64,000 bases of DNA, taken from NCBI GenBank assembly GCA_002103105.1, contig DAAY01000003.1:1-64000 (forward strand). Reading direction: 5' to 3'. This document shows, one piece after another, positions 1 to 8,760 of this stretch. The stretch comes from Candidatus Gastranaerophilales bacterium HUM_1. Its GTDB lineage: Bacteria > Cyanobacteriota > Vampirovibrionia > Gastranaerophilales > Gastranaerophilaceae. A program made the translations under genes and the position numbers. The notes below the pieces were generated by a model, which worked only from the letters and a program-made list of their open reading frames with translations, was not told where the DNA came from and searched no databases. Within the stretch, counting starts at the first letter, position 1; every line of letters begins with the position of its first letter.

Positions 1-150
1 CTCTCGAAATTGTAACTTTTCGCTATAAGCTCAAAGACAATTTCTCTCAACCTAAAGGTACGCAGTCTCACAAGGTTCAGCTTCGCTTCACCTGTTCGGC
101 TAGTGTCTTCCCTTGGAGAGAGTAAATTCTGTGTTCCTTGAGGAGGGAAA
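1..150 (+). repeat. Dispersed intergenic repeat, modules C and B plus an A-type tail
   Basis: This non-coding stretch matches other intergenic copies in the window. Positions 1-50 are the reverse complement of the segments near 9945-9995 and 41600-41650 (an imperfect hairpin built around AAATTGT/ACAATTT). Positions 60-135 match 10170-10235 and, inverted, 35370-35445 (shared core CTGTTCGGCTAGTGT or similar). The end, around 140-175, resembles the GGGAGGGAAAC...AACTTATCC tail found near 9050 and 41700. No gene is seen here. The left edge of the window cuts the element. Confidence 0.7.
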
Positions 151-176
151 CAGATAAACGTAACCAACTTATCCAC

Positions 177-749
177 TTATCTTATTCTTTTACCCAAAGA
201 TAAACCAGCAGGAAGAGGCAATACTACATTTTCAAAATCTGGGTCTGCATCAATTGCTTCCAAAAATGTTTGTACTTTTGCTGCGTGAGAAATTACATTA
301 TCGCAAGCAATATAACCACCGACATTCAAATGAGGTTTTATAAATTCAAAAAATTTGATATATTGTGATTTATTTGCATCAACAAATGCAAAATCTATTT
401 TGAAATCTTCTGGCAAATATTCCAAAATTGTTGCAGCATCCCCTCTTTTAGTTTCAATAATATCTGCAACGCCACATTTTTCAAAATTTTCTTTTGCTAC
501 ATCCAATCGCTTATCATAAAATTCAATTGTAGTTAGCCTACCGCCTGTCTTTTTAAGAGCTTTGCCTAACCAAATTCCAGAATAGCCATTAGATGTTCCA
601 ACCTCAACAACACTTTTTGCTTTTGAATCAACAATTATATTGTACAAAAATTCCGCAGTAGTTCGTGAAATATTCCAAAATTGTTTTTGAGTTTTTTCTA
701 ATTCTTTTAAGACTTCTTGTGTCGTATTATCAAATGTTTCTATAATCAT
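177..749 (-). CDS. Class I SAM-dependent O-methyltransferase (caffeoyl-CoA OMT-like)
   Basis: This 190-residue protein has the Rossmann-fold methyltransferase layout. Motif I, VVEVGTSNGYSGIWL (about residues 48-62), binds S-adenosylmethionine. The stretch IDFAFVDANKSQY (about 118-130) and GGYIACDNVI (about 143-152) match the cation-dependent small-molecule O-methyltransferase family, where Asp/Asn residues hold a divalent metal. Length is slightly below the usual 210-220. The ATG overlaps the TGA of the upstream beta-propeller gene by four bases (ATGA), so the two are translationally coupled at the end of the grpE-dnaJ transcript. The substrate cannot be told from sequence. Confidence 0.85.
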   Translation of the reverse strand: MIIETFDNTTQEVLKELEKTQKQFWNISRTTAEFLYNIIVDSKAKSVVEVGTSNGYSGIWLGKALKKTGGRLTTIEFYDKRLDVAKENFEKCGVADIIETKRGDAATILEYLPEDFKIDFAFVDANKSQYIKFFEFIKPHLNVGGYIACDNVISHAAKVQTFLEAIDADPDFENVVLPLPAGLSLGKRIR

Positions 750-2161
750 TTTATTGTTTTAACCTTATCAACAACAACAATTGAACGAACTGGAACATCA
801 AGCGGACTTGTTTTCACAATTTCTTTTGTTGCTGTATCTATAACTGAGTACAAACCTGAACGAGCATTTGTAACCATAATCATATCTGTTTTATCAATTG
901 GCGTAATATTCGTTGCAAATGCGTTTGTGTTTAAAAATAATTTATCGGTAATTACATCCTCTTTAGTATCAAGAACTTCAACTAAATTTTCTGCCGCACC
1001 TAGGATATATAATTCATCATTTTTCACAAACAAATCAACTGGTTTTTCACAAACTTCTAATTCTGATTTCAATTCCAATGAATCATAATCCACAATTGCA
1101 AGTCTATTTTGAGTTCTGCTTGTGATATAAATTTTACCATTTACATAAGCAATTTTAGAAATATTTGGGAAACTACCAATATTTTTTAGCATATAATTAT
1201 TATCTAATTCCATAGCCCAAATATTATTAGTATTTCTATCAACATAGAAAATCTTTGAACCATCTTCAGACAAAGTTAATTTTTCACACATACCATTAAC
1301 TTTTAATTGTCTTTTTAATGTCATAGTTTCTAAACTGAAAACATAAATACTTGAATTTGAACCAGACGAAATGTAAGCTAATTTATGATTGCTATCAATA
1401 ATAATTTGTTCTGGACATATATCAAAAGGTACTTGTTTTATGACTTTTTCATCCATCAATGAAATTATATTCATTGTCTTTGAATCAAAGTAAGTTACTA
1501 ATAAAAATTGTCCATTGTAGGATTTAATATCATTGATAATAGCATCTTGAGCCAAAGAATATTCAGCTATCTTTGAATTTGATTGTATAACTTGAATATT
1601 CTTATTTATGCCAGTAGCAATATAAAAAGTTTTATTATTCAATTCTTGAACAGGAGAAATCGCTTTTTTTCCTTTTGCTCTTGTATTATTAATCTTTAAA
1701 CCAGTATCTTTAGTAACACTAACATCAACATCACCAATAATACCCTTTAAAGACTCTGGAATTACCAAACCTTTTGGAAGCATAATATCTTGAGGTAAAA
1801 GACCAGACTGAAGTTCATCTGGAGGATTCATCAAATTAATTACAGTTTTTTTACCATTTGTATTTACAACCTTCAAAAGCACATATCTATTATTCAAAAT
1901 AACCATATCTGGTTTTTGTTTAAGAGATTGATTTAGAGGATAAGTACTTTTTATCCCAACTTTTTCAACTTCTTCAACTTTTGCAGGGAATACAGGTAAA
2001 TACATTGTGTTATCAGGCAAAACAATTACACCATCAAAACGAAAATTCGTTTGAGGAAAAGTTTGATTTACAAAATCTTGAATATCCTGTGAAACTTGAA
2101 CAGCATAAGCATTTCCAGAAATTGCAAAACATAAAATTAGAGATAACAACAATTTACGCAT
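746..2161 (-). CDS. Secreted YncE-like beta-propeller protein
   Basis: This 471-residue protein starts with a signal peptide (MRKLLLSLILCFAISGNAYA, cleavage likely after AYA). The C-terminal two thirds contain repeated blade-like units, for example AYISSGSNSSIYVFSLETM and MIMVTNARSGLYSVIDTAT. These resemble the YVTN/YncE type of seven-bladed propeller. Such proteins are usually exported and bind partners or surfaces; no catalytic role is implied. It starts two bases after the dnaJ stop, so it belongs to the grpE-dnaJ operon, which is an unusual place for a secreted propeller. Function is unknown. Confidence 0.75.
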   Translation of the reverse strand: MRKLLLSLILCFAISGNAYAVQVSQDIQDFVNQTFPQTNFRFDGVIVLPDNTMYLPVFPAKVEEVEKVGIKSTYPLNQSLKQKPDMVILNNRYVLLKVVNTNGKKTVINLMNPPDELQSGLLPQDIMLPKGLVIPESLKGIIGDVDVSVTKDTGLKINNTRAKGKKAISPVQELNNKTFYIATGINKNIQVIQSNSKIAEYSLAQDAIINDIKSYNGQFLLVTYFDSKTMNIISLMDEKVIKQVPFDICPEQIIIDSNHKLAYISSGSNSSIYVFSLETMTLKRQLKVNGMCEKLTLSEDGSKIFYVDRNTNNIWAMELDNNYMLKNIGSFPNISKIAYVNGKIYITSRTQNRLAIVDYDSLELKSELEVCEKPVDLFVKNDELYILGAAENLVEVLDTKEDVITDKLFLNTNAFATNITPIDKTDMIMVTNARSGLYSVIDTATKEIVKTSPLDVPVRSIVVVDKVKTIK

Positions 2162-2163
2162 AG

Positions 2164-3288
2164 TTATTTAAAAACTCCCTTAACTTTGGACATAATAGAT
2201 TTTTGAGGTTTCTTACCTGTTTGAATTTCATACAACTTTTGATAAAGCATTTTTTCTTCTTCATTCAAACGAGTAGGAACTTTCACTTTTAATACTACAA
2301 TATGATCGCCTCTTTGTGAAGGTCTTGTAATAATTGGAACTCCTGCACCTTTAATTTTCACAATATTACCGTGTTGAGCTCCAGCAGGAATTTGAATTGT
2401 CTTTTCTCCATCAAGAGTCTTGATTGTAACATTATCACCAACAACTGCTTGAGCTGGAGAAATTTCAAGCTCAGAAAATACATTTATACCATCACGTTTG
2501 TAATAATCAGACGATTCTACACGAACAACTACAAATAAATCTCCATTAGGCCCTCCATTTGTGCCACAATCACCTCCACCAGAAACACGGATTTTAGACA
2601 TATTGTCAACACCAGCTGGGATTTTTATCTCAATTTTCTTTTCTTTATTTAATTGACCGTGACCGTTACAAGTTTTGCAAGGCTTGTCAATCACTTGCCC
2701 AGAACCATGACAGTGCGGGCATGTTGTAATTTGTGCGAAATTTCCAAGAGGAGTTCTTGTTACAGTTTTAACTTGTCCAGAACCATGACATTGAGGACAA
2801 GTCTTTTTTGCACTACCTTTTTCAGCACCCGTTCCGTTACAATCTGGACAAATTTCAAGGTGATCAAATTTTATTTCTTTATTACAACCAAAAACAGCTT
2901 CTTCAAATTTTAACTTAATATCATATCTTAAATCATCACCTCGTTGAGGAGCATTCGGGTCAACACCTCCACCGAAGCCAAATCCACCAAACCCCCCAAA
3001 AAATGATTCAAAAATATCATTTATATCACCAAAACCACCAGCGAAAGGTCCATTTGTATCAAAACCAGCATTCTTCAAACCATCTTCGCCATATTGGTCA
3101 TAAGTTGCACGCTTATTTTCATCAGATAAAGTTTCATATGCTTTACCCAATTCTTTAAATTTTTCCTCTGCATCTGGAGCTTTGTTAACGTCAGGGTGTA
3201 GTTCTCTAGCTTTTCTACGAAAAGCCGACTTTATCTCATCTTTGGTCGCTTCTTTAGTGACCCCTAATATCTCGTAATAATCTGCCAT
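2164..3288 (-). CDS. dnaJ: Chaperone protein DnaJ
   Basis: DnaJ is the Hsp40 co-chaperone that delivers unfolded clients to DnaK and stimulates its ATPase. The 374-residue protein has the full type I layout. The J domain carries HPD (about residues 32-34). A Gly/Phe-rich linker follows (FAGGFGDINDIFESFFGG). Four zinc-binding repeats come next (CPDCNGTG, CPQCHGSG, CPHCHGSG, CKTCNGHG), then the C-terminal client-binding domain. It lies 42 bases downstream of grpE in the same orientation. dnaK is not in the window. Confidence 0.98.
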   Translation of the reverse strand: MADYYEILGVTKEATKDEIKSAFRRKARELHPDVNKAPDAEEKFKELGKAYETLSDENKRATYDQYGEDGLKNAGFDTNGPFAGGFGDINDIFESFFGGFGGFGFGGGVDPNAPQRGDDLRYDIKLKFEEAVFGCNKEIKFDHLEICPDCNGTGAEKGSAKKTCPQCHGSGQVKTVTRTPLGNFAQITTCPHCHGSGQVIDKPCKTCNGHGQLNKEKKIEIKIPAGVDNMSKIRVSGGGDCGTNGGPNGDLFVVVRVESSDYYKRDGINVFSELEISPAQAVVGDNVTIKTLDGEKTIQIPAGAQHGNIVKIKGAGVPIITRPSQRGDHIVVLKVKVPTRLNEEEKMLYQKLYEIQTGKKPQKSIMSKVKGVFK

Positions 3289-3330
3289 TTTTCTTTTTAA
3301 TACTTCCTCTTAATCCTCAAATCTGTAATT

Positions 3331-3906
3331 CTAACCTTGAGTTGCAACGTTAACTAGCGTTGGACGCAAGATTTTATCCCCAACCTTGTAACCTTTTTGA
3401 AGTTCATTGATTACTGTATGTTCAGGATGTTCAGTTGTTGGGGTTTGCATTACAGCTTCGTGGAAATTAGGATCAAATTCTTCGCCAACAGCTTTGATTT
3501 CTTCCAAACCTAATTTAGACAAAGTATCCCATACTTGTTTGTGAACAAGTTGAAAACATTCTTTAATTTTTTCACTATCTTCTACACCTTCAAGTGCCTT
3601 TTGTCCACGTTCAAAGTTATCCAAAACTTCAAGCATTTTTTTAAGGGCATTTTCTGTTCCGTATTTTACAAGACTTTCACGTTCTTGTTCTTGACGTTTT
3701 CTATAATTATCAAAATCAGCAGCAAGTCTGATATATTGTTGATTTAATTTATCATATGCTTCTTGCAACTTTTTATTTTCTTCTGATTGAGTTTCTTCTA
3801 CTTTAGAATCTTCTTCAACAGGAGTTTCCTTTTCTTGAGATTCCGTAGCTGTTTCATCTTTAACTATATCTTCGTTTTTGAACGGATTAGAACTTTTATC
3901 TGTCAT
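3331..3906 (-). CDS. grpE: Nucleotide exchange factor GrpE
   Basis: GrpE releases ADP from DnaK. The 191-residue protein has an acidic, disordered N-terminus (about residues 1-45), a long coiled coil containing DFDNYRKRQEQERESL, and the C-terminal beta domain with FDPNFHEAVMQTP and GYKVGDKILRPTLVNV, all typical of the family. It is the first gene of the run grpE-dnaJ-propeller-methyltransferase. A near-consensus vegetative promoter lies just upstream (3939-3966). No CIRCE-type inverted repeat (TTAGCACTC) was seen. Confidence 0.97.
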   Translation of the reverse strand: MTDKSSNPFKNEDIVKDETATESQEKETPVEEDSKVEETQSEENKKLQEAYDKLNQQYIRLAADFDNYRKRQEQERESLVKYGTENALKKMLEVLDNFERGQKALEGVEDSEKIKECFQLVHKQVWDTLSKLGLEEIKAVGEEFDPNFHEAVMQTPTTEHPEHTVINELQKGYKVGDKILRPTLVNVATQG

Positions 3907-3938
3907 AGCTTTTCCCCTTCATAATATTATATACATAT

Positions 3939-3966
3939 ATTATAGAGTATCAATGTCATTTCTCAA
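3939..3966 (-). promoter_or_regulatory. Promoter of the grpE operon
   Basis: On the minus strand TTGAGA (3961-3966) is followed by 16 bases and TATAAT (3939-3944). It drives grpE with a leader of roughly 25-30 bases containing AAGGGGAAAAGCT before the ATG. Confidence 0.75.
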
Positions 3967-3987
3967 GGGAAATTTATTTTTTTTTAA

Positions 3988-4150
3988 TAATTCAAAATAG
4001 AAGGAGTAGGTTACTTAAATAGTCACCTACCCCCTTTTATCGGTTGTTATCCTGACAGTCCATGCAAACCTGCCAGACAACCGTCCCATATCCTGCCGCA
4101 TTTTTGCATGCCCGCTTCGAGTCGCGGGGTGACTCGGCTATCGGATAGAA
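3988..4150 (-). ncRNA. Unidentified GC-rich structured RNA candidate
   Basis: This stretch is clearly GC-rich against AT-rich surroundings and has no ORF. Read on the minus strand it forms several hairpins: CTATC/GATAG; CGAGTC/GACTCG (about 4112-4130); GGTTGT..CTGGCAG/CTGTCAG..ACAACC (about 4045-4085); and a 13-14 bp stem around GTAGGTGAC/GTAACCTAC (about 4002-4030) followed by CTATTTT, which could be its terminator. It ends before the grpE promoter, so a separate small RNA is more likely than a grpE leader. I compared it by eye with SRP, tmRNA, RNase P and 6S RNA hallmarks and found no match. Strand is inferred and the plus strand is not excluded. Confidence 0.5.
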
Positions 4151-4300
4151 ATTTTTCTTCTTTCTTTATTAAAATATCGATTTTTCCCAAGTTTTTCATT
4201 ACCTAAAATAACTATTTTCTAGAAAATAAATCTTGAACTTTTAGACAATAGTTTTTTCTTTTTCAAAAAGAATAATTAATCTTAAAACAGGAGAAAATGT

Positions 4301-5323
4301 ATGGCTTGCAAAATGCTAATTTTTGACTTGAGAGAAACAGAAAAAAATTATTTTAATCAAAACAATTTTGAATATTTTGAAATAAAATTTTTTCAAGAAA
4401 GTTTAAACGAAGAAACAGTAAAAAAAATTCCAAAAGAAGATTTAGAAAACGCACTAATAATCAGCGTATTTACGACTTCAGAAATTACAGAAAAAGTTAT
4501 CGAAAAATTTAAAAATTTACGAATTGTTTCTACTCGCTCAACAGGTTGTGAACATATAGATTTCAAACCATGTATAAATAAAAACATTGCAATAATTAAT
4601 GTTGAAAAATACGGAAACAATTCTGTTGCACAATTTACTTTCACTCTAATTTTAGCTCTAGTTAGACAATTATTTCCTGCAATTTTAGCCGTAAAAAATT
4701 CTACTTGCCTTCAGAATAATTTTACAGGAAGAAATTTGGCAAATTTAACACTTGGGATTATTGGTACAGGAGCAATCGGAGCAAGCGTCTGCAAAATTGC
4801 TAACGCTTTTGATATGGATATTCTAGCCTATGACATAAGCCCTAAAGAAGAATTAAAAGAAAAATACAACGTCAAATATGTAACTTTAAATGAGCTATTA
4901 AAAAATGCAGATATTGTATCTCTTCATCTTCCATACAACAAGAATACTTATCACATAATGTCTGATAATGAATTTAAAAAAATGAAAGATAATTCCTATT
5001 TTATAAATGTATCAAGGGGAGAATTAGTAAATCTTAATGCACTACTAAAATATGTCAAAAGAGGGAAATTTCAAGGAGTAGGACTGGATGTTGTTGCATG
5101 TGTCAATTCAGATTGTCTTGAAGATGTCAAGAAAATCGAACGAACAACCTTGCAATGTCTGGAAGAATCAAATGTCGTAATGGAACTGAATTCTTATTCT
5201 AACGTTTTAATTACACCACATATGTCTTTTGAAACACAAGAATCCGTTGAATATATCCTAGAAAAAACTTTTGACGGTTTGAAAGATTTTGTATATGGAG
5301 GACACAAATATAGAATAATTTAG
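4301..5323 (+). CDS. D-2-hydroxyacid dehydrogenase (D-lactate dehydrogenase-like)
   Basis: This 340-residue NAD-dependent oxidoreductase interconverts a 2-keto acid and a D-2-hydroxy acid, probably pyruvate/D-lactate in a fermentative cell. The Rossmann signature is LGIIGTGAIGASVCKIA (about residues 148-164). The catalytic Arg sits in FINVSRGELVN and the His in ITPHMSFETQESVE, as in the family. Length fits D-LDH. The ATG has AGGAG seven bases upstream. Its 3' end overlaps the convergent menG stop by four bases. D-LDH versus another 2-hydroxyacid dehydrogenase is not settled. Confidence 0.88.
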   Translation: MACKMLIFDLRETEKNYFNQNNFEYFEIKFFQESLNEETVKKIPKEDLENALIISVFTTSEITEKVIEKFKNLRIVSTRSTGCEHIDFKPCINKNIAIINVEKYGNNSVAQFTFTLILALVRQLFPAILAVKNSTCLQNNFTGRNLANLTLGIIGTGAIGASVCKIANAFDMDILAYDISPKEELKEKYNVKYVTLNELLKNADIVSLHLPYNKNTYHIMSDNEFKKMKDNSYFINVSRGELVNLNALLKYVKRGKFQGVGLDVVACVNSDCLEDVKKIERTTLQCLEESNVVMELNSYSNVLITPHMSFETQESVEYILEKTFDGLKDFVYGGHKYRII

Positions 5324-5994
5324 AACCGCTTCTCCATAATTTGCATTGAAATTACACCAAACAAATAATCGCATTTTGTCACATATTTAAAACCCGCATC
5401 TTCAAATTCTCTAATTAAATCATCTGGCTCTGGGAATTCATTTTTTGAATTTATCAAATACTTATAATGATTTTCATTTGTATCCATAATTTTTGCAAAC
5501 AATGGAACTATAAAATCAAAAACTCGACTTATAAAATTATGCCTTCCAAAATCCAATTGCAAAAATTTTCCACCATTATCTAACACTCGATAAATTTCAG
5601 AAAGAGCTTTTTTCCTATCTTCAATATTTCGCAACCCAAAACCCATTGTAACATAGTCAAATTCAGAATTTTCGAATGGAAGATTTACGCAATCACCTTT
5701 CATAAAAACTCCAGCAGGATTTTTAGCCTTTGCAAGTTTCAACATCCCTTCTGAAATATCTAAACCAATAACTCTTGTTCTCGGACAATATTTTGAAATT
5801 ATCTGAGTAAAATCACCTGTTCCACAACACAAATCCAAAATCATCGAACGAGGTTTTAAGTTTAATTTTCTTATTGACAAAAATTTTATCAAATAATGAA
5901 AACCAAAAGAAATAATATTATTCATTTTGTCATAATATTTTGAAATTTCATCGAACATCTTTTGAATATGCTGGGTATTTTTATCACAAGTCAT
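5320..5994 (-). CDS. menG: Demethylmenaquinone/ubiquinone methyltransferase (MenG/UbiE)
   Basis: This class I methyltransferase carries out the last C-methylation of menaquinone (or the ubiquinone C-methylation). Motif I is ILDLCCGTGDFTQII; YVTMGFGLRNIEDRKKAL and the C-terminal GVISMQIMEKRF are diagnostic of UbiE/MenG. The frame is open to an ATG at 6006, but GGAG lies inside that extension, six bases before the ATG at 5994. I therefore prefer 5994, giving about 224 residues. Divergent from the DUF4127 gene. No other quinone genes are in the window. Confidence 0.85.
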   Translation of the reverse strand: MTCDKNTQHIQKMFDEISKYYDKMNNIISFGFHYLIKFLSIRKLNLKPRSMILDLCCGTGDFTQIISKYCPRTRVIGLDISEGMLKLAKAKNPAGVFMKGDCVNLPFENSEFDYVTMGFGLRNIEDRKKALSEIYRVLDNGGKFLQLDFGRHNFISRVFDFIVPLFAKIMDTNENHYKYLINSKNEFPEPDDLIREFEDAGFKYVTKCDYLFGVISMQIMEKRF

Positions 5995-6005
5995 TATTTT
6001 CTCCA

Positions 6006-6034
6006 TTTACACATTATCTATTTTAGCATACAAT
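6006..6034 (+). promoter_or_regulatory. Promoter of the DUF4127 gene, leaderless geometry
   Basis: TTTACA (6006-6011), 17 bases, TACAAT (6029-6034), then only six bases to the ATG at 6041. There is no Shine-Dalgarno sequence. Transcription is predicted to begin at or next to the start codon. Confidence 0.6.
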
Positions 6035-6040
6035 TAAAAT

Positions 6041-7384
6041 ATGAAACTTGCATTTGTACCAATTGATAATAGACCTGTATGCTACACACTTCCAAAGTTG
6101 TTAGCAGAGATTGATGAAAGTATAGAATTTTATATTCCAGATAGAAAATATCTTGGAGGATTAAAACAAGAAGCAGATATTGACCACCTTTTTGAATGGT
6201 TAATTACTTTGCCAAAATTAGATGCGATTATTTTATCCTTAGACACTCTTGCATATGGAGGTTTAATTCCATCAAGAAGATGTCCAGAAACATTTGAACA
6301 AATAAAAGAACGAATCGAAACTCTTAAAGAAATCTTAGAAGGGAAAGATGCTAAAATATATGCTTTTTCAAGCATTATGAGAATTTCAAATAACAATTAC
6401 AATGAAGAAGAAAAAGAGTACTGGTCAAAATGGGGCAAAAAGATTTTTGCATATTCATATCACACCCATGAAGGTAATCGAGAAAGTTGTATAACAAATT
6501 TAATTCCTTCTGAAATTTTAGATGATTACATTGAAACTCGCAGAAGAAATTTTGAAATTAATAAAATCTATCTTCAATGGCAAAAAGAAGGACTATTTGA
6601 AACTTTAATTTTCTCAAAAGATGATTGTGCAGAATACGGATTTAATGTTCAAGAAGCACAAGTGTTAGAAAAAATGGGAGCATACACAAAAACTGGAGCA
6701 GACGAAATTCCACTGAGTTTGCTTTCCCGTGCGATACAAGGTGAAATGAAAATTTGTCCAAAATTTTTAGAGCCAGAATCTAAAAACTTAATTTCAAACT
6801 ACGAAGACGTATCAATAGAAAAAAGCGTTCTTGGACAAATTGAACTTGCAGGTTGTAAAATAACTGATGAAGAAAATTCTGACATAATTTTATACATCAA
6901 CAACTTCAAAAATAATCAAGGTGAAATTGTTATGAAAGTCGGAACAGAAAGTTTTTCAAAAACTTTCACCACTCCTAACAAGCCATATATGATTGCAGAT
7001 GTAAGATTTGCAAATGGGGCAGATAATAACTTCGTAAAAGAATTATTTAAAAATAAAATCAATGACGAGAATTTCTATGGATTTTCAGCTTGGAACACCT
7101 CTGCAAATTCCCTTGGAAGTTTAATTTGCGGAGCAAAAATAAAATTCTTTGCAAAAAAATATAATGAAAAAGCATTCAAAAAATTACAAATCACAAGATT
7201 TTTAGACGATTGGGCATACCAAGCAAACGTTAGACAACAACTTGAAAAACCTAACATTGAAAAAACAACTGAACTTATGAAAGACTTTGAAAAAACATTA
7301 GAAAAAGTTTTGAACACAAACATAGCAGTAAACTATAAATTCCCATGGGAAAGACTATTTGAGGTAGAAGTTGACTTTAATTGA
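6041..7384 (+). CDS. DUF4127 family protein
   Basis: This 447-residue protein begins with MKLAFVPIDNRPVCYTLP, the hallmark N-terminus of DUF4127. Further family-like stretches are LDTLAYGGLIPSRR and FSSIMRISNNNYNEEEKEYW. No signal peptide or membrane segment is seen. The family has no established activity; conserved Asp, Arg and Asn residues in the first 80 positions hint at an enzyme. The start has no ribosome-binding site and sits six bases after a -10 box. Its end overlaps mntP by 14 bases, so the two are co-transcribed. Confidence 0.8.
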   Translation: MKLAFVPIDNRPVCYTLPKLLAEIDESIEFYIPDRKYLGGLKQEADIDHLFEWLITLPKLDAIILSLDTLAYGGLIPSRRCPETFEQIKERIETLKEILEGKDAKIYAFSSIMRISNNNYNEEEKEYWSKWGKKIFAYSYHTHEGNRESCITNLIPSEILDDYIETRRRNFEINKIYLQWQKEGLFETLIFSKDDCAEYGFNVQEAQVLEKMGAYTKTGADEIPLSLLSRAIQGEMKICPKFLEPESKNLISNYEDVSIEKSVLGQIELAGCKITDEENSDIILYINNFKNNQGEIVMKVGTESFSKTFTTPNKPYMIADVRFANGADNNFVKELFKNKINDENFYGFSAWNTSANSLGSLICGAKIKFFAKKYNEKAFKKLQITRFLDDWAYQANVRQQLEKPNIEKTTELMKDFEKTLEKVLNTNIAVNYKFPWERLFEVEVDFN

Positions 7385-7910
7385 TATAATTTTACTTGCA
7401 ATAGCATTAGGAATTGATTGCTTTGTTGTTTCTTTTTCTCAAGGTTTAATATTCAAAAATAACCGATTTAAAAACTCCTTCAATCTAGCACTTGTTATGG
7501 GATTTTTTCAGGGTTTCATGCCAGTAATAGGTTATGTTGGAACGAATTCACTGTACAAATTAATTGTTCCTTTTAGCAAATGGATAGTTTTTGGAATATT
7601 TTTAACTTTAGGTTTGAAATTTATAGTTGATTCTTTTGCTCCAAAAGAGGAACAAGTTCAATGTATTGGCTGGAAATGTCTGTGTGGACTAGGAATTGCA
7701 ACAAGCATAGATGCTCTTGTTTCTGGTGCAACAATCAGATTGACAGAAACGAGCCTACCGTTATCAGTATGCTTGATTGGGCTAGTTTCATTTTTAATGT
7801 CAATTTGCGGTTTTTACAGTGGAAATTTTATAAAAAATATCCCGCCAAAATATTTAGAAATTACAGGTGGTGTAATTCTCATTTTACTAGCTATAAAATC
7901 CTTATTTTAG
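7371..7910 (+). CDS. mntP: Manganese efflux pump MntP
   Basis: MntP-type pumps export Mn2+ across the inner membrane. The 179-residue protein has six predicted membrane segments in two repeated halves. It carries the paired acidic motifs IALGIDCFVVSFSQG (about residues 10-24) and GIATSIDALVSGATI (about 105-119), whose Asp residues are needed for transport in the family. The start is TTG with GAGGT about five bases upstream, inside the 3' end of the DUF4127 gene. No yybP-ykoY manganese riboswitch was seen. Confidence 0.88.
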   Translation: MTLIDIILLAIALGIDCFVVSFSQGLIFKNNRFKNSFNLALVMGFFQGFMPVIGYVGTNSLYKLIVPFSKWIVFGIFLTLGLKFIVDSFAPKEEQVQCIGWKCLCGLGIATSIDALVSGATIRLTETSLPLSVCLIGLVSFLMSICGFYSGNFIKNIPPKYLEITGGVILILLAIKSLF

Positions 7911-7913
7911 GAT

Positions 7914-8621
7914 TTAATAATTCATTCTCCAACCAGCTTGCATAATCTTATTCAAACAACCAGCAGACCACTCATGCCAAGCAGAAGAAGTCATCGTACC
8001 ACAACGTTCAGGACCGACAGTACCACGACCATAATCTGCAACAACACCATCACTCATCAAATCAACGGTGAAGAAATCTTTCCCAGCCATATTTGGTTCT
8101 GCTGGACCATTTGTGTCAATCATATAAGTTGGAATTCCATTCGCAACATTATAAGCACCACAAATAGTAGCTCCATTAGTTGTTTGGATACAATAACCAA
8201 ACGATGTTACAACTTCAAGTTCCCCTTCAGTATCCGAAGCATTAACTTTAGTTTTATGAGAACCATCCATAGTTTGATATACATCACCTAAACAAACATT
8301 GTTAGGAGAGTATGCCTTTGTTCCACAACCTGTTTTAGTGGTCTTGAAATACTTTGGAAGAAAATAACAAGCTCCTTGAGCTTTATCTGTTCCACAATCT
8401 TTATCATAGGTAGCCAAACGAGTTTTATATAAACTATCGGCCATTTCATCAGCCATAATAGCTTTTGTTGCATCAGATAATTGAGAATAAGTTTTTTCAA
8501 TAGATGCAGCCATAACTTTATTTTTATAATCCTTCATAATAGCAGGAATAGTCAAAGCTGAAATCAGCCCAACAATGCCCATAGTTACCAAAACTTCTGA
8601 TAGTGTAAAACCTTTTTTCAT
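7914..8621 (-). CDS. Prepilin-like protein with type IV methylation signal
   Basis: The frame extends to 8744, but MKKGFTLSEVLVTMGIVGL starts at 8621. It is a textbook type III prepilin leader (G|FTLSE, cleavage between Gly and Phe, Glu at +5) followed by one membrane helix, so I place the start there (235 residues). The mature region holds several Cys residues (CGTDKAQGACY, CLGDVY, CIQTTNGATICG, ERCGTM, GCLNKI), suggesting disulfides outside the cell. The C-terminal third resembles pseudopilins with a SDG/GPxxCG region. It is an isolated gene, convergent with mntP three bases away. Pilin versus pseudopilin cannot be told. Confidence 0.85.
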   Translation of the reverse strand: MKKGFTLSEVLVTMGIVGLISALTIPAIMKDYKNKVMAASIEKTYSQLSDATKAIMADEMADSLYKTRLATYDKDCGTDKAQGACYFLPKYFKTTKTGCGTKAYSPNNVCLGDVYQTMDGSHKTKVNASDTEGELEVVTSFGYCIQTTNGATICGAYNVANGIPTYMIDTNGPAEPNMAGKDFFTVDLMSDGVVADYGRGTVGPERCGTMTSSAWHEWSAGCLNKIMQAGWRMNY

Positions 8622-8760
8622 ATTCCAAATGCCCCGTGAATAAACCATATAAACAATTATACTATTTTTTTCTAACATTTTCAAGTGGGAAGTTTTTGAT
8701 GAATATGATAAATCTATAAGTTGGCTACAAGGAGATAGGAACACAAACTAAACTCGTTAG

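Noticed and set aside
717..1088. Plus-strand 123-residue ORF over the propeller gene
   Set aside because: A shadow of the minus-strand propeller gene; Ser/Thr-rich translation typical of an antisense frame.
4080..4140. TTCGAGTC T-loop-like sequence on the plus strand
   Set aside because: The flanking bases do not give a T-arm stem (C opposite C next to the loop), and no acceptor or anticodon arm fits, so it is not a tRNA or tmRNA.
8288..8500. Minus-strand 70-residue ORF inside the prepilin gene
   Set aside because: It is a shadow frame of the prepilin-like gene with no ribosome-binding site.
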